DNA of 64,000 bases, taken from positions 1 to 64,000 of the forward strand of contig NZ_FNYE01000028.1 in the NCBI RefSeq assembly GCF_900108945.1. Direction: 5' to 3'. This DNA comes from Paraburkholderia diazotrophica. GTDB taxonomy: Bacteria; Pseudomonadota; Gammaproteobacteria; Burkholderiales; Burkholderiaceae. Every line of letters starts with the position of its first letter. Position 1 is the stretch's first letter. The position numbers were made by a program, and so were the translations under genes. A model generated the notes under the pieces. The model saw only the letters and a list, made by a program, of their open reading frames with translations, did no database searches and was not told the origin of the DNA. Shown here piece after piece: positions 16,451 to 27,088 of this stretch.

Positions 16451-17572
16451 ATGAACGTAGGTCTCGTAGGTTGGCGCGGCATGGTCGGCAGCGTCCTGAT
16501 GCAGCGTATGCAAGAGGAACGCGATTTCGATCTGATCGAACCGGTGTTTTTCAGCACCAGCAACGCGGGCGGCAATGCGCCGTCGTTCGCCAAGAACGAG
16601 ACCAAGCTCAAAGATGCGACAAGCATCGACGACCTGAAGAAGTGCGACGCGATCATTTCCTGCCAGGGCGGCGATTACACGAACGAAGTGTTCCCGAAGC
16701 TGCGCGCAGCGGGGTGGAACGGCTACTGGATCGACGCGGCGTCGGCGCTGCGCATGAAGGATGACGCCGTCATCATTCTCGATCCCGTCAATCTCGATGT
16801 GATCAAGGACGCGCTGGTCAAGGGCCAGAAGAATTTCATCGGCGGCAACTGCACGGTCAGCCTGATGCTGATGGCGCTGGGCGGCCTGTTCCGCGAAAAC
16901 CTCGTCGACTGGATGACGGCCATGACGTATCAGGCCGCATCGGGCGCGGGCGCGCAGAACATGCGTGAACTGCTGCAACAGATGGGCACGCTGTACGGCG
17001 CGGCGAAGGAAGACCTGGCCGATCCGTCGTCGGCGATTCTCGACATCGATCGCCGCGTGCTGTCCGCGATGAACAGCGAACGTATGCCGACCGACCACTT
17101 CGGCGTGCCGCTCGCCGGCTCGCTCATTCCGTGGATCGACAAGGATCTCGGCGACGGCATGTCGAAGGAAGAGTGGAAGGGCGGCGCGGAAACCAACAAG
17201 ATTCTCGGCAAGCCCGCGATGGGCGAGCCGGGCTCGATCCCGGTCGACGGCTTGTGCGTGCGCATCGGCGCAATGCGCTGCCACTCGCAGGCGCTGACCA
17301 TCAAGCTGAAGAAGGATGTGCCGCTCGACGAAGTGAACGGCATCCTCGCATCGGCGAACGACTGGGTGAAGGTCGTGCCGAACGAGCGCGAAGCGTCGAT
17401 CCGCGACCTGTCGCCCGCCGTCGTGACGGGCACGCTGACGGTTCCTGTCGGCCGTCTGCGCAAGCTGGCGATGGGCGGCGAATACCTGTCCGCGTTCACG
17501 GTCGGCGACCAGTTGCTGTGGGGCGCTGCGGAGCCGCTGCGTCGTATGCTTCGCATTCTGCTCGACAAGTAA
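16451..17572 (+). CDS. asd: Aspartate-semialdehyde dehydrogenase
   Basis: Asd reduces aspartyl phosphate to aspartate semialdehyde, the branch point to Lys, Met, Thr, Ile and diaminopimelate. The 373-residue protein has an NADP-binding N-terminus MNVGLVGWRGMVGSVLMQRM. The catalytic Cys lies in GGNCTVSLMLMALGGL near residue 136, followed by MTYQAASGAGAQNMREL and the active-site His segment RIGAMRCHSQALTIK. AAGGG lies 6 bp before the ATG. A strong terminator follows, so asd ends its unit. Confidence 0.97.
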   Translation: MNVGLVGWRGMVGSVLMQRMQEERDFDLIEPVFFSTSNAGGNAPSFAKNETKLKDATSIDDLKKCDAIISCQGGDYTNEVFPKLRAAGWNGYWIDAASALRMKDDAVIILDPVNLDVIKDALVKGQKNFIGGNCTVSLMLMALGGLFRENLVDWMTAMTYQAASGAGAQNMRELLQQMGTLYGAAKEDLADPSSAILDIDRRVLSAMNSERMPTDHFGVPLAGSLIPWIDKDLGDGMSKEEWKGGAETNKILGKPAMGEPGSIPVDGLCVRIGAMRCHSQALTIKLKKDVPLDEVNGILASANDWVKVVPNEREASIRDLSPAVVTGTLTVPVGRLRKLAMGGEYLSAFTVGDQLLWGAAEPLRRMLRILLDK

Positions 17573-17618
17573 AGTAAACTACGCGCGATCAGTTCAACGA
17601 CGCGTAAAAAACTCCAGA

Positions 17619-17650
17619 AAGCGTCGCGATTCTCGCGGCGCTTTTTTATT
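17619..17650 (+). terminator. Rho-independent terminator after asd
   Basis: AAGCGTCGCGA (17619-17629) pairs with TCGCGGCGCTT (17633-17643), with one G-T wobble, followed by TTTTATTTT. Confidence 0.88.
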
Positions 17651-17720
17651 TTGGGCATTACCGAATCTTGTCGCCAACACTCTTCAACATGTGCCGCAAG
17701 GCCATGCAAAAAAGGTCCCG

Positions 17721-20087
17721 ATGACGGCCCGATTCCAGACTTTTCCCGCCGCCTTGCGCAGCGGCTCGCATCAGATCGCGGCAGCAGTCGCGATCGTATT
17801 CGCTGGCGCGCTTTCGACACCCGGCGCGGCATTTGCGCAGACAGCCGCCGCCACGGGCGCGGCGAGCGCCGTTGCAACGGCCGGCGCGCCGTCCGGTGCG
17901 GATGCTGGCGCGACGCAATTCACCGTTCAGCCAGGTCAATCGTTAAACGATGCCGCGATTGCGCTCACGCAGTCGCACGATCGCGCAGTGCTGGCGCGCG
18001 CGGCGAAAGCGATCTTCGACGCGAATCCGAACGCATTCATGGGGCACGATCCGAGCCGCTTGCGGCTGGGTGCCGTCCTGAGTCTGCCGCCCGTCGATGC
18101 GACGGGCGCGGCAGCCAGCGCGGCTGCGGCGGCGGGGCCGGCGTCCGCGCCGGGCTCGACGGCACAGGCAGCGTCTAACGCTTCCGCGACGACGTCGGCG
18201 GCAGGGGCGCAACCATCTGCCGCACCGGCCGATACGGGCGCGAGCGCGTCGGCTGGACCGGCGGCTTCGTCGGCGGCTGCGGCGCCGTCTTTACAGGGCG
18301 CCAGTGCGCCGGCAACGACCGAACCGACGTCGGCCGCTGGCTCGCAGGCTCCGGGCGCGGCTGCGCCTTCGGCTGCGCCGGCGAGCGGCACGCATGCGTG
18401 GACAGGCTCGATCCAGAGCAGCGCACCGGCCGCCGGCGCGCTGCCCGCGTCGCAGGCGCATCCGCAGGTTTCTAGCTTGCAGCAGTTGCTGGCGCTGAAG
18501 AACCGCGTGCTGATGGAATTGCAAAAGCATGGCATCGGCAAGCAGCCGGCGTCGAACGGGAACGCTGCGACCGCGCCTGGTGCGACACAGCCTTCGGGTT
18601 CGACGGCTGGCGCCAGCGCGCCCGCCAATGCGACGCCCGCATCGCCGACAGCCGCACCGGCGAAGACGCATCCTGCAAATGGGCCCGCCGGTATTCCGCA
18701 GGAGTATCTGGGCGTGGCGGCCGTCGTCGGTGCGGCGCTCGTGGCTTTGCTGGCCGGTCTGACGATGCGCCGCCGCAGCAAGGCCGCGCGCGAAGAGGCA
18801 GCGGCAAACGAGGCGTCTGCGTCCACCGATGAAACGCCGCGCGTCGCGCCGGACGCGGCCCGGGTTCTCGATGAAACGCCGCGCATCGTGCCGGACGCGG
18901 CCCGCGTCCGCGATGAAACGCCCGCCGCGCCGAAGGCACCGTCGCCGTCGCCCGCCGACACGCATCCGGCAGCGCATGCCGCTCCGACTGCGCCCGTCGC
19001 CGAAAGCGAGGCCAGGGCGGGACCTGAAACGTTTGACGCCGCGTCGGCTGAAGCGGGTCTGGCGGCGGCTGCGTCGCTTGGCGCCGACGCATTGCCGCGC
19101 GAGTCGCTCGATCCCGCGCGCGAGCAAGCGCGTACCGCCGATGCTGCCGCGCAGGAACAGGTCGCGCGCGAACAGGTTGCGCAGACGATAGATCACGCCG
19201 CTGAAACCACGCGCGTCGAGCCGTCGCTCGACGAAGCGCCGATTCACGCGCCCATTGAGCCGGCGGCGCATCAAGCACTCGAAGCATCGGAAGAAGCGCC
19301 GGAAACTACGTCCGCGCCGCTCAAGCTGGATCTCGGCGCGGCGCCGGATACGGCGTTTCACGAGCCGATCTTCGAGCCGCCCGCCTCGCCCGCCACGCCG
19401 CCGATTCAACTGGGCCACGTCGAACCCGCCGCTCAGCACGAACAACTGATCGAGCCGCTGCCCGACGACGACTCGCTCGCGCTGCCCGACCAGCCGTCGA
19501 CGCCCGAGCGTTTCCCGTTGGGTGAACCGCCGCCGCTGGGACCCGCCATCGCAGACGAGTTTCCGCGCGACGCGATCCGCGCGCTCGACAGCCTCGACGA
19601 TTTCGCGTTGCCGCCGCGCGCCGAGCACGCTGAGCCCACGGCTGACTTCGACTTGCCGGACACGCTCGGCGCACACCCTGCGACGCCGCCTGCGTCGCTC
19701 ACCACGCAGCCCGTCGTGACGCCGGATATCACGGCGCGACAGGCGATGCCGGAGCACGCGCCTGAGCCGCCCGCCGCCGCCGATGAAATCGTCGCGGGCA
19801 CGGCGGGCGCGGCTGCCGTCGCGGGCTTGGGCGCCGCGCCGTTCGGCGCGCTGAACCTCGATTTCGACCTCGAATTGCCGCCCGGCCCATCCCAGGCCGT
19901 GCCCGCATTCACGCCGGAAGAACTCGCGCGGATCGCCCGCAACAAGCTCGACCTGGCCGTCGAATATATCGATCTCGGCGACGTCGTCGGCGCGCGCACG
20001 CTGATCAACGAAGTCATCGAATCGAACGATGCCGCGACGCGCGCCGATGCCCGCGCATTGCTGTCGACGCTCGCGCCGCTTTCGTGA
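17721..20087 (+). CDS. fimV: FimV/HubP-family polar-landmark or motility-assembly protein
   Basis: A 788-residue protein. The chosen ATG at 17721 gives MTARFQTFPA; an in-frame ATG at 17691 would add ten residues. A signal peptide ends near AFAQ. A LysM-like peptidoglycan-binding stretch FTVQPGQSLNDAAIAL lies near residue 65. Long Ala/Pro/Ser linkers precede one membrane helix (about 335-355), followed by an acidic cytoplasmic part with a 14-residue tandem repeat. The C-terminal FimV motif ARNKLDLAVEYIDLGD is followed by GARTLINEVI. In FimV-bearing bacteria the protein organises pili and twitching or the cell pole. Its stop overlaps the truA start. Confidence 0.87.
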   Translation: MTARFQTFPAALRSGSHQIAAAVAIVFAGALSTPGAAFAQTAAATGAASAVATAGAPSGADAGATQFTVQPGQSLNDAAIALTQSHDRAVLARAAKAIFDANPNAFMGHDPSRLRLGAVLSLPPVDATGAAASAAAAAGPASAPGSTAQAASNASATTSAAGAQPSAAPADTGASASAGPAASSAAAAPSLQGASAPATTEPTSAAGSQAPGAAAPSAAPASGTHAWTGSIQSSAPAAGALPASQAHPQVSSLQQLLALKNRVLMELQKHGIGKQPASNGNAATAPGATQPSGSTAGASAPANATPASPTAAPAKTHPANGPAGIPQEYLGVAAVVGAALVALLAGLTMRRRSKAAREEAAANEASASTDETPRVAPDAARVLDETPRIVPDAARVRDETPAAPKAPSPSPADTHPAAHAAPTAPVAESEARAGPETFDAASAEAGLAAAASLGADALPRESLDPAREQARTADAAAQEQVAREQVAQTIDHAAETTRVEPSLDEAPIHAPIEPAAHQALEASEEAPETTSAPLKLDLGAAPDTAFHEPIFEPPASPATPPIQLGHVEPAAQHEQLIEPLPDDDSLALPDQPSTPERFPLGEPPPLGPAIADEFPRDAIRALDSLDDFALPPRAEHAEPTADFDLPDTLGAHPATPPASLTTQPVVTPDITARQAMPEHAPEPPAAADEIVAGTAGAAAVAGLGAAPFGALNLDFDLELPPGPSQAVPAFTPEELARIARNKLDLAVEYIDLGDVVGARTLINEVIESNDAATRADARALLSTLAPLS
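18828..18925 (+). repeat. 42-bp tandem repeat within fimV
   Basis: Units begin GATGAAACGCC at 18828, 18870 and 18912, a 42-bp period. The first two copies are nearly identical and encode DETPRVAPDAARVL and DETPRIVPDAARVR; the third is partial. It lies in the linker just after the membrane helix. Confidence 0.8.
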
Positions 20088-20899
20088 TGTCTGTCGTGAA
20101 GCGTATTGCGCTAGGCATCCAGTACGACGGCGCGGCGTTTTGCGGCTGGCAGTCGCAGCCGCACGGCAAGACGGTGCAGGACGAACTCGAGCGCGCGCTG
20201 CGAGAGTTCGCGCTGACGCCACTGCAGACGGTCGTCGCGGGGCGCACGGATACGGGCGTTCACGGGCTCGGGCAGGTCGTGCATTTCGACACGGGGCTGG
20301 ATCGCGCGGAATTTTCGTGGGTGCGCGGCACGAACGCGTTCTTGCCGAAGACGGTTGCCGTGCAATGGGCGAAGCCGATGTCCGACGCGTTTCACGCGCG
20401 CTTTTCCGCTTTCGAGCGCACGTACTACTACGCGCTTTACGTGCATCCCGTGCGCTCGCCGATGCTCGTGGGCCGCGCGGGCTGGATCCACACGCCGCTC
20501 GACATCGACGCGATGCGCGAAGCGGCCGCCTGCCTGATCGGCGAGCATGATTTTTCGGCGTTCCGCTCGTCGGAGTGCCAGGCGAAGACGCCCGTCAAGC
20601 ATCTGTATCAGATCGATATCCGGCCGCAGGGCGACTTCATCCATTTCCGCTTTCGAGCGAACGCGTTTTTGCATCACATGGTGCGTAATCTGATGGGATG
20701 TCTCGTGGCCGTGGGCCGCGGACGCTATCCCGCAACGTGGCTCGCCGAAGTGCTCGAAAGCCTCGACCGGAATCAGGCCGCGCCTACGTTCATGCCCGAC
20801 GGGCTGTATCTTGCGCAAGTGGGCTATCCTGAGGCGTTCGCTGTGCCTGCGCCGCAGGCGGGCAGCGTCCCGTGGAGCACTGTTTGGACCGACTCATGA
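20087..20899 (+). CDS. truA: tRNA pseudouridine(38-40) synthase
   Basis: TruA converts U38-U40 of tRNA anticodon arms to pseudouridine. The 270-residue protein has the catalytic Asp in VVAGRTDTGVHGLGQVVHFD near residue 54, the N-terminal RIALGIQYDGAAFCGWQSQP and the C-terminal HHMVRNLMGCLVAVGRGR. The ATG at 20087 shares its A with the fimV stop codon (TGATG); a GTG at 20084 is a possible alternative. trpF overlaps its 3' end. A truA-trpF-trpB order is usual in Burkholderiales. Confidence 0.96.
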   Translation: MSVVKRIALGIQYDGAAFCGWQSQPHGKTVQDELERALREFALTPLQTVVAGRTDTGVHGLGQVVHFDTGLDRAEFSWVRGTNAFLPKTVAVQWAKPMSDAFHARFSAFERTYYYALYVHPVRSPMLVGRAGWIHTPLDIDAMREAAACLIGEHDFSAFRSSECQAKTPVKHLYQIDIRPQGDFIHFRFRANAFLHHMVRNLMGCLVAVGRGRYPATWLAEVLESLDRNQAAPTFMPDGLYLAQVGYPEAFAVPAPQAGSVPWSTVWTDS

Positions 20900-21642
20900 C
20901 TTCCGCCAAATCCCCCGATTCGTCCGCTTCCGCCGCTGTTTCCGCTGATAACCCCGCCGAAAGCGTCTCGCCCGCCGACGAAACCGTCCCGCACCGCACG
21001 CGCATCAAGCTGTGCGGGCTGGCCAATGCCGCCGACGTCGCGCATGCCGTCGCCCTTGGCGCCGACGCGATCGGCCTCGTGTTCTATCCGCCTAGCCCGC
21101 GCGCGCTGAGCGTGGCACAGGCGGTCGAGATGACGCGCGTCGTGCCGCCGTTCGTGTCGGTGGTCGGGCTGTTCGTGAATCCGACGCCGGAGTGGTTCAA
21201 CGAAGTCACCTGCAACGTGCCGCTGACGATGCTCCAGTTCCACGGCGACGAAACGCCTGAGCAGTGCGAGAAACTGGCGGGCATTGCGGGTTTGCCTTGG
21301 TTGCGCGCGCTGCGAATTGCGCCCGATACTCAACCGGCCGATTTGATAAAATCAGCCCTTAACTATTCAGCCGCCAGCGGTCTCATGTTCGACACTCATG
21401 TCGAAGGCTATGGCGGCGGCGGGAAGGTCTTCGATTGGTCACTTATTCCAGCAGAGCTCGCGCGTCGGGCCGTTTTGAGTGGTGGGTTGAACACGCAAAA
21501 CGTCAGTGAAGCGATTCATCGCGTGCGCCCGTACGCGGTCGATGTCTCAAGCGGCATCGAGGTGCCGGGCGCAAAGGGCGTGAAAGATCACGCCCGGATG
21601 GCGGCGTTCGTGCGCGCGGTGCGCGAAGCGGACGCCGGATGA
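20896..21642 (+). CDS. trpF: Phosphoribosylanthranilate isomerase
   Basis: TrpF isomerises N-(5-phosphoribosyl)anthranilate in tryptophan synthesis. The 248-residue protein starts at the ATG overlapping the truA stop (ATGA). About 35 Ser/Ala-rich residues precede the barrel, which begins RIKLCGLANAADV with the catalytic Cys. LQFHGDETPEQC, an Asp in LMFDTHVEGYGG, SGGLN and VDVSSGIEVPGAKG follow in family order. The N-terminal extension is longer than in most TrpF proteins. trpB follows after 53 bp. Confidence 0.95.
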   Translation: MTSAKSPDSSASAAVSADNPAESVSPADETVPHRTRIKLCGLANAADVAHAVALGADAIGLVFYPPSPRALSVAQAVEMTRVVPPFVSVVGLFVNPTPEWFNEVTCNVPLTMLQFHGDETPEQCEKLAGIAGLPWLRALRIAPDTQPADLIKSALNYSAASGLMFDTHVEGYGGGGKVFDWSLIPAELARRAVLSGGLNTQNVSEAIHRVRPYAVDVSSGIEVPGAKGVKDHARMAAFVRAVREADAG

Positions 21643-21695
21643 TTCCCAGGCCGCGCATCGCGCACGCAGCGGCACACTGAGAAGAGTGACGGAAT

Positions 21696-22889
<1,194 letters not shown>

Positions 22890-22900
22890 GCGCCTCGACG

Positions 22901-23812
22901 ATGCGCGACGAGTTCGAGGAGCCGCAGCCGCCCGCGCTGAACGGCGACGCCGAAGCAGGCGTCGCCGAGGTGCCGCATCAGGCGGACGCTGCAACGTTGC
23001 TGCCGCTACCGGCGGGCATCGAGCTTCTGAACCGCGATTTTCTGACCGAGGCAGCGAAGCTACCGGATGGCTCGATCGACCTGATCGTCGCCGATCCGCC
23101 GTACGGTCTGGGCAAGGACTATGGCAACGATTCGGACATGCGCACGGGCGAGGATTTTCTCGCCTGGACGTGTGGCTGGCTCGATCTGGCCGTTCCGAAG
23201 CTCAAGCCGTCGGGTTCGCTGTACATCTTCTGCACGTGGCAGTACGCGCCGGAAATCTTCGTGTTTCTGAAGAGTCGGCTCACGATGATCAACGAGATCA
23301 TCTGGGACCGGCGCGTGCCGAGCATGGGCGGTACCACACGCCGCTTTACGTCCGTGCACGACAACATCGGTTATTTCGCGATGTCGAAAGACTATTATTT
23401 CGACCTCGATCCCGTCCGCATCCCGTACGATGCCGCCACGAAGAAGGCGCGTTCGCGCAAGTTGTTCGAAGGCAGCAAGTGGCTGGAACTCGGCTACAAC
23501 CCAAAGGACGTCTGGTCGGTCTCGCGCCTGCATCGGCAGCACGCCGAGCGGGTCGCGCACCCGACGCAGAAGCCGCTCGAAATCGTCGAGCGGATGGTGC
23601 TTGCGAGTTGTCCGCCGGGTGGCCGCGTGCTCGACCCGTTTATGGGAAGCGGCACGACGGCCGTCGCTTGCGCACGCCAGAAGCGCGAATTCGTCGGCTA
23701 TGAGATCAATGAAAGTTACTGCGCGATAGCGCGAGAACGTGTCGGTTTGGCGGCGAATCCGCCCAAACCCGTTTCTCGCGGCAAGGCAATCGTCGCCGAT
23801 CCGGCGGCCTGA
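22901..23812 (+). CDS. DNA methyltransferase (N6-adenine or N4-cytosine, beta-class order)
   Basis: A 303-residue amino-methyltransferase. The catalytic DPPY motif (65-68, ADPPYGLGKDYGN) comes before the AdoMet-binding motif DPFMGSGTTAVA (245-256). This order marks the beta class, which includes CcrM-like enzymes. HPTQKPLEIVERM just before motif I is also typical. The start is the ATG 11 bp after trpB. No restriction endonuclease is adjacent, so it is an orphan or housekeeping methylase. It sits between trpB and trpA and must share their transcript. I recall an orphan methylase at this position in other Burkholderia but could not verify the target site. Confidence 0.9.
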   Translation: MRDEFEEPQPPALNGDAEAGVAEVPHQADAATLLPLPAGIELLNRDFLTEAAKLPDGSIDLIVADPPYGLGKDYGNDSDMRTGEDFLAWTCGWLDLAVPKLKPSGSLYIFCTWQYAPEIFVFLKSRLTMINEIIWDRRVPSMGGTTRRFTSVHDNIGYFAMSKDYYFDLDPVRIPYDAATKKARSRKLFEGSKWLELGYNPKDVWSVSRLHRQHAERVAHPTQKPLEIVERMVLASCPPGGRVLDPFMGSGTTAVACARQKREFVGYEINESYCAIARERVGLAANPPKPVSRGKAIVADPAA

Positions 23813-23848
23813 GCCAGATCGCGCAGTCATCGACTTCGAGAAAATTCC

Positions 23849-24664
23849 ATGTCCCGTATCCAATCGACGTTTGCGGCGCTGGCCGCGCAAGGCAAGAAAG
23901 GCCTCATCCCGTTCATCACCGCCGGCGACCCGAACCCGGCGCGCACCGTCGAGTTCATGCACGCGCTTGCCAAGGGCGGCGCCGATGTCATCGAGCTCGG
24001 CGTGCCGTTCTCCGATCCGATGGCCGACGGTCCCGTGATCCAGCAGTCGTCGGAGCGCGCGTTGGCGAAGGGCGTGTCGCTGAAGCACGTGCTCGCCGAT
24101 GTAAAGCGCTTTCGCGAAAGCGACGACAAAACGCCTGTCGTGCTGATGGGCTACGCGAACCCGATCGAGCGCATGGGCGCCGACGCGTTCGCAGCGGCTG
24201 CGAAGGAAGCGGGCGTCGACGGCGTGCTGGTCGTCGACTATCCGCCGGAAGAATCGGCTAACTTCGCCGAAAAGATGAAAGCGGCCGGAATCGATCCGAT
24301 TTTCCTGCTCGCACCCACCTCGACGGACGAGCGCATCGCCGAGGTTGGTAAAATCGCGAGCGGTTACGTCTACTATGTGTCGCTCAAGGGCGTGACGGGC
24401 GCTGCAAATCTGGACGTTTTGAGCATCGCGGGTAAAATCCCGGCCATCAAGTCGCGCGTGCCGCTGCCCGTAGGCGTCGGTTTCGGCATTCGCGACGCGC
24501 AGTCGGCGCGCGCAGTCGCCGAGGTTTCCGATGCCGTCGTGATCGGCAGCCGTATCGTGCAATTGCTCGAAGAAGCGGCACCCGAGTCCGCTGCCAGCAA
24601 GCTGACGAATTTCATCGCCGAGATTCGCCAGGCCATCGACAGCATCGGCGCGACTGCCCGATAA
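23849..24664 (+). CDS. trpA: Tryptophan synthase alpha chain
   Basis: TrpA cleaves indole-3-glycerol phosphate and channels indole to TrpB. The 271-residue barrel begins MSRIQSTFAALAAQGKKGLI. PFITAGDPNP is followed by the catalytic-Glu strand VIELGVPFSDPMADGPVIQ near residue 48 and the Asp-bearing VDGVLVVDYPPEE. YYVSLKGVTGA and the phosphate-binding GVGFGIRDAQSA complete the fold. It is 36 bp after the methyltransferase gene and 81 bp before accD. Confidence 0.97.
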   Translation: MSRIQSTFAALAAQGKKGLIPFITAGDPNPARTVEFMHALAKGGADVIELGVPFSDPMADGPVIQQSSERALAKGVSLKHVLADVKRFRESDDKTPVVLMGYANPIERMGADAFAAAAKEAGVDGVLVVDYPPEESANFAEKMKAAGIDPIFLLAPTSTDERIAEVGKIASGYVYYVSLKGVTGAANLDVLSIAGKIPAIKSRVPLPVGVGFGIRDAQSARAVAEVSDAVVIGSRIVQLLEEAAPESAASKLTNFIAEIRQAIDSIGATAR

Positions 24665-24745
24665 ACAATAATTTGTCGCCGTTACGCTGGCGGCGCGGAT
24701 TGGACCGCGCCGCTTTGCGTATCGCGAACCCTGGAAGGAATGACC

Positions 24746-25618
24746 ATGAGCTGGCTCGACAAACTGTTGCCGCCGAAAATCAAGCAAACCGATCCGAAGA
24801 GCCGCAAGGGCATTCCGGAAGGGCTGTGGATCAAATGCCCGTCGTGCGAAGCGGTGTTGTACCGTAACGACGTCGAGGCGAATCTGCACGTTTGCCCGAA
24901 GTGCGATCACCACATGCGGATCGGTGCGCGCGAACGGCTCGACGGCTTGCTCGATCCGGAAGGCCGTTATGAGATCGGCCAGGAAATCCTTCCCGTCGAC
25001 GCGCTCAAGTTCAAGGACAGCCGCAAGTATCCGGATCGCCTGAAAGAGGCGATGGACGAAACGGACGAAACCGATGCGATGGTTGTGATGGGCGGCGCGA
25101 TTCACACGCTGCCCGTCGTCGTCGCGTGCTTCGAGTTCGCGTTCATGGGCGGCTCGATGGGCTCCGTGGTCGGCGAGCGCTTCGCGCGCGGCGTGCAGAA
25201 CGCGATCGAGCAGCACGTGCCGTTCGTCTGCTTCACCGCGTCGGGCGGCGCGCGGATGCAGGAAAGCCTGTTGTCGCTGATGCAGATGGCCAAGACCACG
25301 GCCATGCTGACCAAGCTTGCCGAAGCGAAGCTGCCGTTTATTTCCGTGCTGACCGATCCGACGATGGGCGGCGTGTCGGCTAGCTTTGCGTTCCTCGGCG
25401 ACGTCGTGATCGCCGAGCCGAAGGCGTTGATTGGCTTCGCCGGTCCGCGCGTGATTGAGCAGACGGTCCGCGAAAAGCTGCCGGAAGGCTTCCAGCGTGC
25501 CGAATTCCTGCTGCAAAAAGGCGCGATCGACATGATCGTCGACCGCCGCAAGCTGCGTGAAGAACTGGCGAAACTGATGGCGCTGCTGACGCGCCAGCCG
25601 GCCGACGCCGTCGCCTGA
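24746..25618 (+). CDS. accD: Acetyl-CoA carboxylase carboxyltransferase subunit beta
   Basis: AccD with AccA transfers CO2 from carboxybiotin to acetyl-CoA in fatty acid synthesis. The 290-residue form starts MSWLDKLLPPKIKQ. GGAAGG at 24732-24737 is 8 bp before this ATG, whereas the in-frame ATG at 24740 is only 2 bp away, so 24746 is preferred. The N-terminal zinc ribbon uses four Cys (CPSCEAVLY and CPKCDHHM, about residues 26-50). The crotonase-like body has GSMGSVVGERF, TASGGARMQES and DPTMGGVSASFA. Confidence 0.97.
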   Translation: MSWLDKLLPPKIKQTDPKSRKGIPEGLWIKCPSCEAVLYRNDVEANLHVCPKCDHHMRIGARERLDGLLDPEGRYEIGQEILPVDALKFKDSRKYPDRLKEAMDETDETDAMVVMGGAIHTLPVVVACFEFAFMGGSMGSVVGERFARGVQNAIEQHVPFVCFTASGGARMQESLLSLMQMAKTTAMLTKLAEAKLPFISVLTDPTMGGVSASFAFLGDVVIAEPKALIGFAGPRVIEQTVREKLPEGFQRAEFLLQKGAIDMIVDRRKLREELAKLMALLTRQPADAVA

Positions 25619-25675
25619 ACGCTTGTCCACGCTAACGGCCGCGCAATTGAACCGCGCAGCCGGTAAGAAAAACCG

Positions 25676-25706
25676 ACGCGCCGCGAGAGGTAATTAAGCG
25701 GCGCGT
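25676..25706 (+). terminator. Weak hairpin between accD and folC
   Basis: ACGCGCCGC (25676-25684) pairs with GCGGCGCGT (25698-25706) around a 13-nt loop. The following TGTCATTTCC is only partly T-rich, so termination may be incomplete. Confidence 0.5.
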
Positions 25707-25750
25707 TGTCATTTCCAGGATAATTCCGGTCCGCACTACAGTTTCATCCG

Positions 25751-27061
25751 ATGACCACTTTCCCCACTCTCGACGCGTGGCTCTCGCATCTGGAATCCGC
25801 GCATCCCGTCGGCATCGACATGGGCCTCGCCCGCATCAGTCAGGTGCGCGACGCGCTGCAACTGTCGTTCGCGTGCCCGGTCATCACGGTCGGAGGAACG
25901 AACGGCAAGGGGTCGACGTGTGCGATTCTCGAGTCGATTCTGCTGCGCGCCGGCTATTCCGTCGGCTGCCATACATCGCCGCATCTGCTGGCGTTCAACG
26001 AGCGCGCGCGGATCAACGGCCAGATGGCGACGGATGCCGAGCTGCTGCCGCATTTCGAGGCCGTCGAGCAGGCTCGCCGGTCGCTGCCCGCGCCCGTCTC
26101 GCTGACGTATTTCGAATTCACGACGCTCGCGATCATGCATCTGTTCGCGGAGCGCGGCCTTGACGTGGTGATCTTCGAAGTGGGGCTCGGCGGGCGCCTC
26201 GACGCCGTGAATATCCTCGATACCGATTGCGCGGTCATCACCAGTATCGACATCGATCACACCGACTTTCTCGGCGATACGCGCGAAAAAATCGCCTTCG
26301 AGAAGGCGGGCATTTTCCGTCCGGGCAAGCCGGCCATCTGTGCCGATCCGATTCCGCCGCAGACGCTCATCGAACATGCCGAAAAGATCGGCGCCGATCT
26401 TTGGCTCTTCGGGCGCGATTTCCGCTACGAAGGGCAGGCGGGCAGCGAGCGGCAGCAGTGGAGCTACATCGGCCCGTCGATGCGCCGTTCCGCACTCGCC
26501 TATCCCGCGCTGCGCGGCGCGAATCAGTTGATCAATACGTCGGCGGCACTGGCGGGGCTCGAAGCGTTGCGCGACCGTCTGCCTGTATCGGCGCAGGATA
26601 TCCGCCTGGGCCTCGCCAATGTCGAATTGCCGGGACGCTTCCAGGTGCTGCCCGGCAAGCCGGCGATCGTGCTCGACGTCGGGCATAATCCGCATGCCGC
26701 TGCCGTGTTGGGCCAAAATCTCGGCAATATGGGCTATTTTCCATACACTTACGCCGTATTTGGCTCCATGCGAGACAAGGACATCGCCGGCGTGGTCGCG
26801 CACCTGAAGGGCGAGATCGACCACTGGTGCGTGACCGATCTGCCGACACCGCGCGCGGCGAGCGCCGAAGAACTTGAAACGGCGCTGCGCGACGCGGGCG
26901 TCGCCGATGGCCCTGACTCCACGGTCACGCGTTTTGCAACACCGGCAGAAGCTTTCCAGGATGCGCTAAAACGGGCATCCGACAATGATAGAATCGTGGT
27001 TTTCGGCAGTTTCTATACGGTTGCGGGCGTAATGGCCTACCGTAAATCGCAGCAACACTGA
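25751..27061 (+). CDS. folC: Bifunctional folylpolyglutamate/dihydrofolate synthase
   Basis: FolC adds glutamate to dihydropteroate and extends folate polyglutamates. The 436-residue Mur-ligase-like protein has the P-loop VGGTNGKGSTCAILESILL near residue 45 and the HTSPHLLAFNERARINGQ loop. EVGLGGRLDAVN, ITSIDIDHTDFLGDT with the metal ligands, GRFQVL and the C-terminal DVGHNPHAAAVL follow. The accD-folC-dedD-cvpA-purF order is widely conserved in proteobacteria. dedD follows after 27 bp. Confidence 0.96.
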   Translation: MTTFPTLDAWLSHLESAHPVGIDMGLARISQVRDALQLSFACPVITVGGTNGKGSTCAILESILLRAGYSVGCHTSPHLLAFNERARINGQMATDAELLPHFEAVEQARRSLPAPVSLTYFEFTTLAIMHLFAERGLDVVIFEVGLGGRLDAVNILDTDCAVITSIDIDHTDFLGDTREKIAFEKAGIFRPGKPAICADPIPPQTLIEHAEKIGADLWLFGRDFRYEGQAGSERQQWSYIGPSMRRSALAYPALRGANQLINTSAALAGLEALRDRLPVSAQDIRLGLANVELPGRFQVLPGKPAIVLDVGHNPHAAAVLGQNLGNMGYFPYTYAVFGSMRDKDIAGVVAHLKGEIDHWCVTDLPTPRAASAEELETALRDAGVADGPDSTVTRFATPAEAFQDALKRASDNDRIVVFGSFYTVAGVMAYRKSQQH

Positions 27062-27088
27062 ACGCGCGGGCCTCGAACCAAGCCATTC

